DNA of 31,056 bases from Veillonella sp. AM51-8BH. Lineage in GTDB: Bacteria; Bacillota; Negativicutes; Veillonellales; Veillonellaceae. Under the pieces are notes generated by a model. That model saw nothing but the letters and a program-made list of their open reading frames with translations, did no database searches and was not told where the DNA came from. Every line of letters starts with the position of its first letter. Within the stretch, counting starts at the first letter, position 1. The translations under genes and the position numbers were made by a program. Of the stretch, positions 16,491-24,800 are shown piece after piece. The DNA lies in contig NZ_QSDY01000018.1 in assembly GCF_003463825.1 (NCBI RefSeq), positions 1-31,056 on the forward strand. Reading direction: 5' to 3'.

Positions 16491-17507
16491 CTATCCTATT
16501 AGTTCCTGCACTGACTTTAACGTTGGTAGTGGACTGCGCCCGCCTATGCCTTGTGTATTTAAAGAAGCTACTGCAGATGCAAAAATAGCAGCCTTCTCTA
16601 AATCGGAATGCGCACAAGCTTTGAGCAACTCTACAGCATGTATAGATGCACGGTCATGCTTAGTCGTCGAAGTTGTGTCTTGCCCCTTCATATGATTAAT
16701 TGTATGCACTAAATTAGCTAAAAAAGCCCCATGGAAGCTATCCCCAGCCCCCGTTGTATCTACTACGGTAGCTTGAGTAAATGGTTCACATCGATAAAAT
16801 GTTCCATCAGGCCATACAAAATAACTGCCATTAGCACCATCTGTAACACCTGCAATACATGCACCTCGTTCATGAATGATACGACAAGCATCTTCTAGAT
16901 TAGTTGTGCCCGTATATTTTTCTGCATAATCACGAGCTACGATAACGATATGACTGGCTTCTGTAATAGGCTTCATGTCTTCATCGTAACGCTGAGCACC
17001 ACCATCTAAAGAAATAATAGTGCCTACCTCTTTTGCAACGGCAATAGCAGAGCGCATGAGTTGGCGATGTCGACCATTGATATGCAGAATATAGGCAGAT
17101 CCTATGAGCTGCTTATGGGTATCTAAAAACTCAGGCTCAGTTGCAGTAGACCGTTCAAAAAATACAGCACGCTCACCAGTACTCTGTTTTACGAGGATTG
17201 TTGCCACACCGCTCTTAGCACCGCGTTCAACTTGAATTGCCTCTGTATTAACATTGTATTTTTCAAAGTCATCTAATATATGACGACCTACCATGTCATC
17301 ACCAATGCTATCAATCATAGCGGTACGGGCACCATATTTTCCTGCCACCGCTAGTGCTGTAGCCACTGGCCCACCACCATCTGTAGTAGACGATACGACT
17401 TGTTGTACCTCACGGCCTGTAGGATAATGATCGACGACGATAAATCGATCTAATGTACTGGCACCTATGCCAACAATATCTATATGTTTTTGAGGAAATG
17501 TACTCAT
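16491..17507 (-). CDS. PfkB-family carbohydrate kinase
   Basis: This 338-residue sugar or nucleoside kinase has both PfkB signatures: the glycine-rich N-terminal GGGPVATALAVAGKYGA (44-60) and the catalytic DTTGAGDSF (250-258) with base D256. The anion-hole glycines and ATP site are intact. The substrate cannot be named from sequence; the closest style is the ribokinase/sulfofructose-kinase branch. It has AGGAGATTAGT before its ATG and is the first gene of a transcript with ktrB and ktrA. Members of this branch are often activated by K+, which makes the pairing with a potassium transporter suggestive but not proof of a link. Confidence 0.85.
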   Translation of the reverse strand: MSTFPQKHIDIVGIGASTLDRFIVVDHYPTGREVQQVVSSTTDGGGPVATALAVAGKYGARTAMIDSIGDDMVGRHILDDFEKYNVNTEAIQVERGAKSGVATILVKQSTGERAVFFERSTATEPEFLDTHKQLIGSAYILHINGRHRQLMRSAIAVAKEVGTIISLDGGAQRYDEDMKPITEASHIVIVARDYAEKYTGTTNLEDACRIIHERGACIAGVTDGANGSYFVWPDGTFYRCEPFTQATVVDTTGAGDSFHGAFLANLVHTINHMKGQDTTSTTKHDRASIHAVELLKACAHSDLEKAAIFASAVASLNTQGIGGRSPLPTLKSVQELIG

Positions 17508-17584
17508 ACTAATCTCCTGACTCCGAAAACATAACTATTCATACAACAATATTACTTCTTATAGTTACAGAATACCTTTCACCT

Positions 17585-17625
17585 TATAAAAAGTAAACCC
17601 CAGACCATGGTCTGGGGCTACTTTG
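17585..17625 (-). terminator. Terminator of the iron/heme operon
   Basis: A 20-bp perfect palindrome (17598-17617, CCCCAGACC arms) extended by AAAGTA/TTTACTTT pairing, with a T-run on the minus strand. It lies 100 nt after the radical SAM stop. A second small hairpin (ACTTTG-TAGTA-CAAAGT) at 17620-17636 overlaps its base. The remaining spacer 17637-17719 shows nothing further. Confidence 0.85.
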
Positions 17626-17719
17626 TAGTACAAAGTGTACTGTATGTCACGTAGTTTGTCTTATTTAGTATATGTTGTATGTGAGAAAGGTTGTTAGATA
17701 TAAGGTGTAATATAACAGG

Positions 17720-19360
17720 TTAAGACATCATACGTTCCATCATATATTCAATTTCATCAGCACTCAAATTGTACATAGCCTGTACCATTCGCTCTGCTGA
17801 CTCACCAGATGCACCACTTTTCGCAATTTCTGCTTTTGCCTTAGCTATAAGGGCTTCCTTGCGTTGTGCTTCAGAGTCTTCATCTGTTGGTACGGAAATA
17901 TTAGCTTTACCTTGACCAATACCACGTACCTCTTGGTTAGGATTACCTTTAGACGTTGTTTTCGTATCTTGGGCGGCCACCGCTTCCATAGCGAAGGAGT
18001 TTTTACCAGTCATGATATACTCCACAGCCTCCAAGGTACTTTGTGTAAGATTTACAGTCCAGAATTCACCAGCTGCAGTCAATTTATAAAGTAAACCATT
18101 GTAAGCTACAAGACCACGTTCTTCCCATAATTTATAGAGCCAGTTTAATTCTTCTAGTCTTGGATCTAGTGTTACCAAACTAATAATATTGAGGAACCCT
18201 TGTTCAAGTTGGCTTACCACTTGATTTACGACAGGTTGTAACTCACTTTGTTTCATAAGTGCCATGAATGGTTTTTCACCGCGACTAACCATATCTTCGT
18301 ATGGCTTTAATGCACGATGTAACATCATGCCGTACCCATCCACATTACCACCGGCACCGCTACCAAATGGGAACATTGGCACGCCCGCTTTAGCCAAGAT
18401 ATTATACAAGCTACGTTCACGATTATTAGCACTCCAGTGAGCTGCGCTCAATCGGCGATAGGAACGTTCATCAAGGTACTTACGACCGAATTTGAACATA
18501 TCCCCTTGCATAGCCGTTGTCGCAGCAGCTGGCACCTTACCTTTTTCAATGTCTTTATTAAGATCACTGCCATCAAATACGTTTAATTGATATAGGTCAG
18601 CACCATCTACGCCAGAGCTTACTAAGTCAGCTAAATCTTGTTCCCAAACTTCCATAGTTTGACCAGGCAAACCATAGATTAAGTCGATAACAACAGAGCA
18701 TTGACCATAGGCTTTCAACGCAGCCAACCGTTCTAATACGGTTTCTTTCGTATCTAGACGGCCCACCATTTGACGAACTTCTGTGTTGAAAGATTGTACA
18801 CCAATAGACATGCGGTTTACGCCGTTTGCCATCCACACATCGAGATTTTCAGGAATCAAATCGTGAATACGGCCTTCTAAGGTAAGCTCGTAATCGTTAG
18901 CTAGTGGCAAATATTCTTTAACTGCTTTTAGCAATCGTTCAGAGTTTGCTGGAGATAGCGATGTTGGTGTGCCTCCGCCGATAAATACGGCGTGGATTAA
19001 TCCATCTTTTAATCTTGGACGCTCACTAGCGAGCTTTAATTCACTGATAAGACCATCAATGTATTGATCTTCCACGTTTTGACTCGTACCGTTTTGGAAG
19101 AAACCACAATATGTGCATTTAGTCTTACAAAACGGAATGTGAATATAGGCACATTGCATTTCACCCTTTTTAGGAGTGCCATTCATTAAGGTATCCCAAA
19201 CGGCTTGTGTTTCCTTTGGAGAAACTAAGGTACCATTTAGCCCTGCATGAACAACCCGTTTATGAGGGAATGCACCACTCATCGGATTATCGCATTCTAA
19301 ACCTAATTGTAGATTGCGTTGTTTCTCCGGAATGGATTCAAAGAAACTTGCTAAACTCAT
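17720..19360 (-). CDS. Radical SAM protein of the ChuW/HutW type (anaerobic heme degradation)
   Basis: This 546-residue protein resembles oxygen-independent coproporphyrinogen oxidase (HemN). The radical SAM cluster motif CX3CX2C is C78, C82, C85 (IPFCKTKCTYCGFF), followed by the SAM-binding FIGGGTPTSL and GVQSFN. The N-terminal region and the setting next to flavodoxin and TonB genes point to the ChuW/HutW/HmuW class, which opens heme without oxygen, releasing iron and forming anaerobilin-type products, rather than to HemN itself. About 85 residues after residue 460 form a hydrophilic linker and a charged helix (ending EYMMERMMS) beyond the usual family length of roughly 450. The start at 19360 is preceded by AAAGGGG; the frame open to 19498 overlaps the flavodoxin gene and is not supported. 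Confidence 0.85.
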   Translation of the reverse strand: MSLASFFESIPEKQRNLQLGLECDNPMSGAFPHKRVVHAGLNGTLVSPKETQAVWDTLMNGTPKKGEMQCAYIHIPFCKTKCTYCGFFQNGTSQNVEDQYIDGLISELKLASERPRLKDGLIHAVFIGGGTPTSLSPANSERLLKAVKEYLPLANDYELTLEGRIHDLIPENLDVWMANGVNRMSIGVQSFNTEVRQMVGRLDTKETVLERLAALKAYGQCSVVIDLIYGLPGQTMEVWEQDLADLVSSGVDGADLYQLNVFDGSDLNKDIEKGKVPAAATTAMQGDMFKFGRKYLDERSYRRLSAAHWSANNRERSLYNILAKAGVPMFPFGSGAGGNVDGYGMMLHRALKPYEDMVSRGEKPFMALMKQSELQPVVNQVVSQLEQGFLNIISLVTLDPRLEELNWLYKLWEERGLVAYNGLLYKLTAAGEFWTVNLTQSTLEAVEYIMTGKNSFAMEAVAAQDTKTTSKGNPNQEVRGIGQGKANISVPTDEDSEAQRKEALIAKAKAEIAKSGASGESAERMVQAMYNLSADEIEYMMERMMS

Positions 19361-19379
19361 ACTCCAATCCCCTTTCAGT

Positions 19380-19898
19380 TTAGGCTTGCAACTTTGCAAG
19401 TACAGATTTTGTAAATTCTTTTGCATTTGCAAAGTCTTGTTCATCTGGATGCGTTTCAGCCGCTTTATGTAAGGCGTCGCGTTCAGGGCTTTGACCATGA
19501 GCAGATCCAGGTGGGAACATTTTATACATCATTTCGATGACTTTCGAATCAATTTTACCTTGGCATACGAATCCATCTACAAGGGACTCTTTATTTTGTA
19601 GTAATTCAGATGCTTTTTCAATACTTTCACGAGCATGATCAGAATCTGCATACATACCTAATGTAGCAAAGAATACGATGTTAGGATTTGTTAAGGTTTC
19701 AATCAATTTTGCGGCCTCTTTATTGGCTGTACCACGATCTACCCAGAAGCCTACGAAAACTGTGTCATAATCAGCTAAATTCTGAGGCGCTTCTTTTACA
19801 GGAACGCAAGGTGTACCTTCAGGCATTACGGAAGCCATTGCTTCCGCCACCCTTTTTGTATTTCCCGTGAGGGAAGAATATAAAATAATGGATTTCAT
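19380..19898 (-). CDS. Flavodoxin-family protein, probable electron donor for heme degradation
   Basis: This 172-residue flavodoxin-fold protein starts MKSIILYSSLTGNTKRVAEA, where SSLTGNTK is the FMN phosphate loop; the GFWVDRGTANKEA and FATLGMYADSDHA segments are the other two flavin loops. The C-terminal 40 residues (PPGSAHGQSPERDALHKA) match the extension seen in flavodoxins encoded beside ChuW/HutW/HmuW genes. In Fusobacterium the comparable HmuF works with HmuW. It probably supplies electrons to the radical SAM protein or acts on its product. It ends 19 bp before that gene and starts about 60 bp after tonB. Confidence 0.85.
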   Translation of the reverse strand: MKSIILYSSLTGNTKRVAEAMASVMPEGTPCVPVKEAPQNLADYDTVFVGFWVDRGTANKEAAKLIETLTNPNIVFFATLGMYADSDHARESIEKASELLQNKESLVDGFVCQGKIDSKVIEMMYKMFPPGSAHGQSPERDALHKAAETHPDEQDFANAKEFTKSVLAKLQA

Positions 19899-19960
19899 AA
19901 TTAGCTCCTTTAATTCTTGGATGAGTATATTACTAAAATAGATCTATTACATAGATACTT

Positions 19961-20755
19961 TTATTCTTCCTCATCATCAGAGGATTCGTGACCTCTAAAC
20001 TCAACTGGTACCTTGATATCGATATCTTCGCCTGTTGGATTTTTATATGGTGTTGCGGCCACTACGGCAGACATTGCTGCATCATTGAATATTTCATTTG
20101 TAGAATATATGATACTTTGTCCAATAAGACTACCATTTGTATCAAGTGTTACTTGTACAGTCACATCGCCTTGTAATTTTCTTTTTAAAGCCATGGAAGG
20201 CATTTGTGCATTGTCTTGCACTCTTGCACGGAATCCCTCCGTATCAAAGGCCGCTTTCACTGTACCATGACCGTCACCTTTACCAGTGCCGTCACCCTTA
20301 CCATTCCCCTGACCTTGGCCATCACCATTGCCAGTGCCATCACCTGTACCGTTTCCACCGCCAGAGCCGCCACCATGTCCGGGGCCGGAACCACCTGTGG
20401 AATTATCACCAGAGGTATTACCTTTATGTTCGCCGCCTTTCGGGGGTACATCTACTGCATCAGGAATATCTGTTGCAGTAGATGGATCAATATTCGCTAC
20501 AACAGCCTTTGTTCTTGCCGCCACTTCATCAGCTGATAGTGGTTTAGGGAATAGATCAGATCTATTTCCTCCACCGCCACCAGCATGACCACTGCCGCCA
20601 TCATCGAGCACACTTTGTGTGAGGTCGATTTCATAAGTTTCCATGTCTTGAATTGCTGGAACCACTACGAAAAAGATTACGGCAATAAATAGAGCAATAA
20701 GATGAACTATGGCGGATATAATGGCTGCTTTTTTCCATGATATGCCTAGTCCCAT
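19961..20755 (-). CDS. tonB: TonB energy-transducing protein with a glycine-rich spacer
   Basis: This 264-residue protein couples the inner-membrane proton motive force to the receptor. Residues 9-33 form the membrane anchor, with the S14xxxH18 pair that matches the functionally essential serine/histidine of E. coli TonB. Residues 107-164 form a spacer of glycine with asparagine, aspartate, lysine and serine (GGSGPGHGGGSGGGNGTGDG and similar), where most TonBs have proline-lysine/glutamate repeats. The C-terminal TonB domain runs from about 170 to 255 (LQGDVTVQVTLDTNGSLIG, AVVAATPYKNP) and ends in an acidic tail. It starts 2 bp after the exbD stop in the order ExbB-ExbD-TonB. Confidence 0.9.
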   Translation of the reverse strand: MGLGISWKKAAIISAIVHLIALFIAVIFFVVVPAIQDMETYEIDLTQSVLDDGGSGHAGGGGGNRSDLFPKPLSADEVAARTKAVVANIDPSTATDIPDAVDVPPKGGEHKGNTSGDNSTGGSGPGHGGGSGGGNGTGDGTGNGDGQGQGNGKGDGTGKGDGHGTVKAAFDTEGFRARVQDNAQMPSMALKRKLQGDVTVQVTLDTNGSLIGQSIIYSTNEIFNDAAMSAVVAATPYKNPTGEDIDIKVPVEFRGHESSDDEEE

Positions 20756-20757
20756 AG

Positions 20758-21165
20758 TTATCCTTTCTGTTCAGCTGCAATCGCCAAGCGTTTAACACCA
20801 GATTGTTTTAGCATATCCATAATCGCTACTACTTGACCATGAGCTGCACGTTTGTCGGCTTGTAAGATAACACTAGCGTTAGGATTTTCTTGAATCCGTT
20901 GTTTAATCATAGCTTCTGCTTGATCAATACTCATTGGATTGTTATCAATTGTAATATGCCCTTCCGCATCAAGTGTAAATACAACTGGTAACTGAGCCGG
21001 TGCAGATGCACTAGTAGCTTGTGGTAATTGTACAGATAATGCTTTTTGAGCCACTGTTTGTAAGCTATTCATCATGAAGAATACCAACAAGAAGAAGATA
21101 ATATCAATCATTGGGATAATCATGAATTCAGGCTTTGTTTTCATACGAAAGCTTTGTAAGTTCAT
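20758..21165 (-). CDS. exbD: ExbD/TolR-family proton channel subunit
   Basis: This 135-residue protein has a short cytoplasmic N-terminus, one membrane helix (about residues 14-35) with the essential membrane aspartate D21 in PMIDIIFF, and a periplasmic domain with the usual TLDAEGHITIDNNPM and ILQADKRAAHGQVV strands. With ExbB it forms the proton-driven motor for TonB. The ATG at 21165 is chosen from the GGTGG site 8 nt upstream; an ATG at 21171 would overlap the reconstructed exbB stop as ATGA. Either way translation is coupled to exbB. Confidence 0.92.
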   Translation of the reverse strand: MNLQSFRMKTKPEFMIIPMIDIIFFLLVFFMMNSLQTVAQKALSVQLPQATSASAPAQLPVVFTLDAEGHITIDNNPMSIDQAEAMIKQRIQENPNASVILQADKRAAHGQVVAIMDMLKQSGVKRLAIAAEQKG

Positions 21166-21167
21166 AA

Positions 21168-21784
21168 TCATTTCCACCCTTCTCGCTTAGCACTAACGAT
21201 ACTCACGCACATACCTTCAATTTGATTAATAATAGAATCTAAACGATGGCTAAAGAATGTGTACACAATGAATGCATGATGGCTACACACAAACCGGACG
21301 CTGTAGCGATAAGGGCCTCACCAACACCACCAGTGATAGCAGATGCGCCCGCACCGGAGTCGAGGATACTGAAAGAACCAATCATACCTGTTACAGTACC
21401 AAGCAAACCTAACAATGGGGAGATTGTTACTGTTGCACTGAGGTAGTCCATATATTTACGGAAGCCTACTGCGTCTACACCCATTTGGTCAGCAAAGGCT
21501 GTTTTCATAGCTTCCTCGCTAGAAGCATTATGTAAACCTGCTTCTGCAATACGGCTCGCAATAGATGGGTTTTCTTTGATTACTTTTTCAATTTCTGTCC
21601 AATTTTGTAATTTTGCTAGTTCATTGACTGCATGAGTAACCATAAAGGTTTTACCGGCATATTTGCGATAGTAGAAAGCTCGTTCTACAGCGATAGCGAT
21701 AACCACGAAAGACAAGAGTAATAATGGATACATTACATATCCGCCGCTATGAAACAAGTGAATGACATAATTTAAGTTTTCCAT
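21168..21784 (-). pseudogene. exbB: ExbB proton channel subunit, frameshifted in its last membrane helix
   Basis: The main frame (21784-21239, 181 residues) is a clear ExbB: first helix YVMYPLLLLSFVVIAIAVE, cytoplasmic loop, then SPLLGLLGTVTGMIGSF and GGVGEALIATASGLCVAI for helices 2 and 3. After AI the frame turns into MHSLCTHSLAIV and stops. The expected continuation, AFIVYTFFSHRLDSIINQ and on to EGWK, is present one base over (from 21275) and ends at 21168, overlapping the exbD start. One base is therefore missing in ATCATGCA near 21276; the repaired protein has 205 residues. As written, helix 3 is cut and the motor should fail. Confidence 0.88.
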
Positions 21785-21819
21785 ATTAGTAACCTTTCTG
21801 CCTGTTTACAGACTGAACA

Positions 21820-24800
21820 TTAGAACCTGTAGGTCCCTTGAATTCTTGTATAATCGCCCAACTTAAAGCTTTCACTACCATATAACGTATCTCGTTTATT
21901 AGTGCCCTTCGCATCGAATGTGTAGAATGCTTCAAGGAGTAAATCCTTGCGAGGCACATAGCCAGCACCGAATGTAAAGCTGCGAATACCGTCGAGATAA
22001 CGATCCGGTACTGCGCCAGTACCATTGCCACCAAAGAAGGAGCCATGTTCAAAGTATTTGTAATCGATGAACGCATTCCAAGATTTAGGAATATCTAGGT
22101 CGGCACGACCAATATCTAGACGAGCCATCCAGAAGTGTGGTGTACCACCCATTTGATGACCTTTAAGAGCAAAGTCGGCTGTGCCACGTTCGTGTTGATA
22201 TACAGTGTTACCATTTAAATAACGGCCCAAGTTGGAACGGTTTTGGCCGTAATCAACGGTAACAGATGCATTCGCACCTAATTGATATTTAGCGCCAATA
22301 CCGAATACATGAGCTACATTGGAGAAGCTATATTCATCATTACCGTTGCCATTTGCATTTAGGTATGTATGCGTTTTACCGCCAAAGGAGCGTAAATACC
22401 ACGCTTGTAACCCAAGACGAGAGCCTATTTGTTTCTTGTATTGAACAAAGGCAGCTTTATCAATCGCTGGTACATTGTCTTTTTCAAGAACCACACCTTC
22501 TGTACGAATCAAGTTACCGATGATTTTACCTATTGCTTCACGAGGTAATTTATTTTCAGATTCTGCATCATGTACAACTTTTTCAAGATTATACATATAA
22601 TTGAACAATGCATTTGGCATGCCCCAACCATAGTAAGAACTACCTTCACCCCAATCATTGGAGGACATTGTAAAGTTCTTTTTGTAAATCGCATCTTTAG
22701 CATCAAAATCGCTAAATACATAGCTACCACTATCGTATTTATACGTTTTAGCACCTAAGTAACCAGTGAACTCATAATCACTAGATGGTTGTCCATAGTA
22801 ATCATAGGATTGTTTGAACGTGCCATCTGGCTGTTTAACCCAAACCACATCAAGCTCACTATTGTTATAGTTGCTCCAATTATCTGTAGCATTATATTTA
22901 GCAATTTCTGCTACAGATTGATTGATCTCGTCACCATGTTTTTCAACATAGGCTTTAGGGTTTACTAAAGCATCTTTATTATCAGCAGATACGATAAGAC
23001 CTTTAGCCTTTTCTTTTAAGTATTCAGGGTATAAAGAAGAGTTCACATTATACATAATGTCCCCAGTCTTATAGAGTTTTTCCCCTGTATTCTTATTAGT
23101 GATTTCATACATTGCATAACCACCAGATGGAATATCGAGGGAGAATTTCTTCTCAGCCATATCTGTAGGGTATGCCTTAGCAAGAATATCTTGTAAGCGG
23201 CTCATCACTTGAGCTTGTTTTTGTTGTGTTTCTACGAGCTTAGCATTTGCCTTTTCAAGCTCTTGATCGCGATTTGGATTACTCCATCTTAAATCCAAGG
23301 TTTCTTTATAAGCTTCATATTCAGCTTGCAATTCTTTCAGTTGTTGATAGAAGTAAATGCTATCTGTCTTACCTTTATAAGTAGAATCATAAATACCATT
23401 AGGGCTATCTGGTGCAGCTGTATCTTCACTAGATTTTTTCTCTCCATCAGAACCTGTTTTAGTAGCACTTTCAATATCGTATGGGAATTCATCGCGATTA
23501 ATACCGATTAACTCAGCCGCTGTTGGCGGTCTGTAGATAACTTCATGTACTGCGTGAGTATAGGCAGAATCAGTGATACCTGTACTATGTTTGAAAGTAC
23601 CAACACCAATACGAACTTGAGAGTCATGACCGTTCCAAACGGCACGAACACCATCATAAGATTGACCGAACCAATAGCCACTCGCACCCATAGGCTCTGT
23701 TAAGCGGCCCACAGATACGTCCCATTTTTTAACGCGTCTCGTGAGATCCACTGTATCGAGTCGTTGATGGTTAAAGCCTTTAGAATCAGATTGAGTCCAG
23801 CTTGTATCTACACCACTCATACCAGTCGCACTACCGATGACTTTGAGGTTTGTAAACTCATTAAGACGTGCATCGAAGCCAAGTCGTAAGCGTTGTTCAA
23901 AGCTATGACGATTAGCATCGTACATATTCGCTTTTGCAGAACCAATAGCGGAGTTAGCTCTAAATGGAGATTGAGGTCTGTTAGAACCGTCATGTGCCAT
24001 CCAACGCGCTCTGTAGTCGCCAACTAATGTAACACCACGTTCTTTTGTGGTATCAAAATCAGAACGAATAAAGTCAGTTAAACGAACTACATCTGCTACA
24101 TTTTGTACACCAGATTCACCGTTTACTACTTCGCCATTAGCGCCATTAGGTGTATTGACCCCTACTGCATTAACAGTTGTACCATCCTTAGATTTGCCGA
24201 TTGCTGTAGTTTTGCTGCTGTCGCCGCCACCGAATTTAAGGTTAACGCCCACGCGGTATACCCGTTCTTGTGTAGCACGATCATCATCGCGATGGTTAAA
24301 GATGTTGTTGATACCAAAGTACATCATGGCATTTTTATTGAATCGTTTTTGAACCATTACGTTCCAAATGCCAAATGTTTTCTTTTCATAGGTTTGTTTA
24401 TTATAAACGCCTGCATCTCCAGACAAGATATCTGGCCAGTAGTTACCGCCATTGTTAAGGGTATTACTATCAAGCATGTTGATATAGTAATCACCCCAGA
24501 TGGAACCATTCCAACCGGATTTAGGATTGTCATAAGTAATGCCGATGTCAACTTTGTGCATTGGTTTATCAAGCAATTGACGAGGCATACTTGGATCGCT
24601 CTTATTGATGGCATGCAAGTATGTATAACCTAACTTACCAGACCAATATTTGCCGAATTTTTGTTGTACTTCCGCTTGAACACCTGTGATTTCGGCTTTA
24701 CCAATATTTTTAAAGCTGTAAATCATATCTGGGGCCCGTTGGTACTTCGCATCGCCTTTGAGGTATGGTGCAAAGTCCATGAAGTCCCCTGTAAAGTACA

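Noticed and set aside
17720..19360. Assignment as HemN (coproporphyrinogen III dehydrogenase)
   Set aside because: The radical SAM core is HemN-like, but the flavodoxin and TonB-system neighbours and the N-terminal region fit ChuW/HutW better. HemN is kept as the alternative.
19361..19498. Longer N-terminus of the radical SAM protein
   Set aside because: These 46 codons overlap the end of the flavodoxin gene out of frame, and the ribosome site lies just before 19360.
21820..22076. A 96-codon minus-strand frame overlapping the receptor 3' end
   Set aside because: It is an out-of-frame reading of the receptor's last strands without a ribosome site or family match.
24047..24633. Overlapping plus-strand frames of 101 and 176 codons opposite the receptor
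   Set aside because: Cysteine- and serine-rich shadow translations inside a long, well-defined minus-strand gene.
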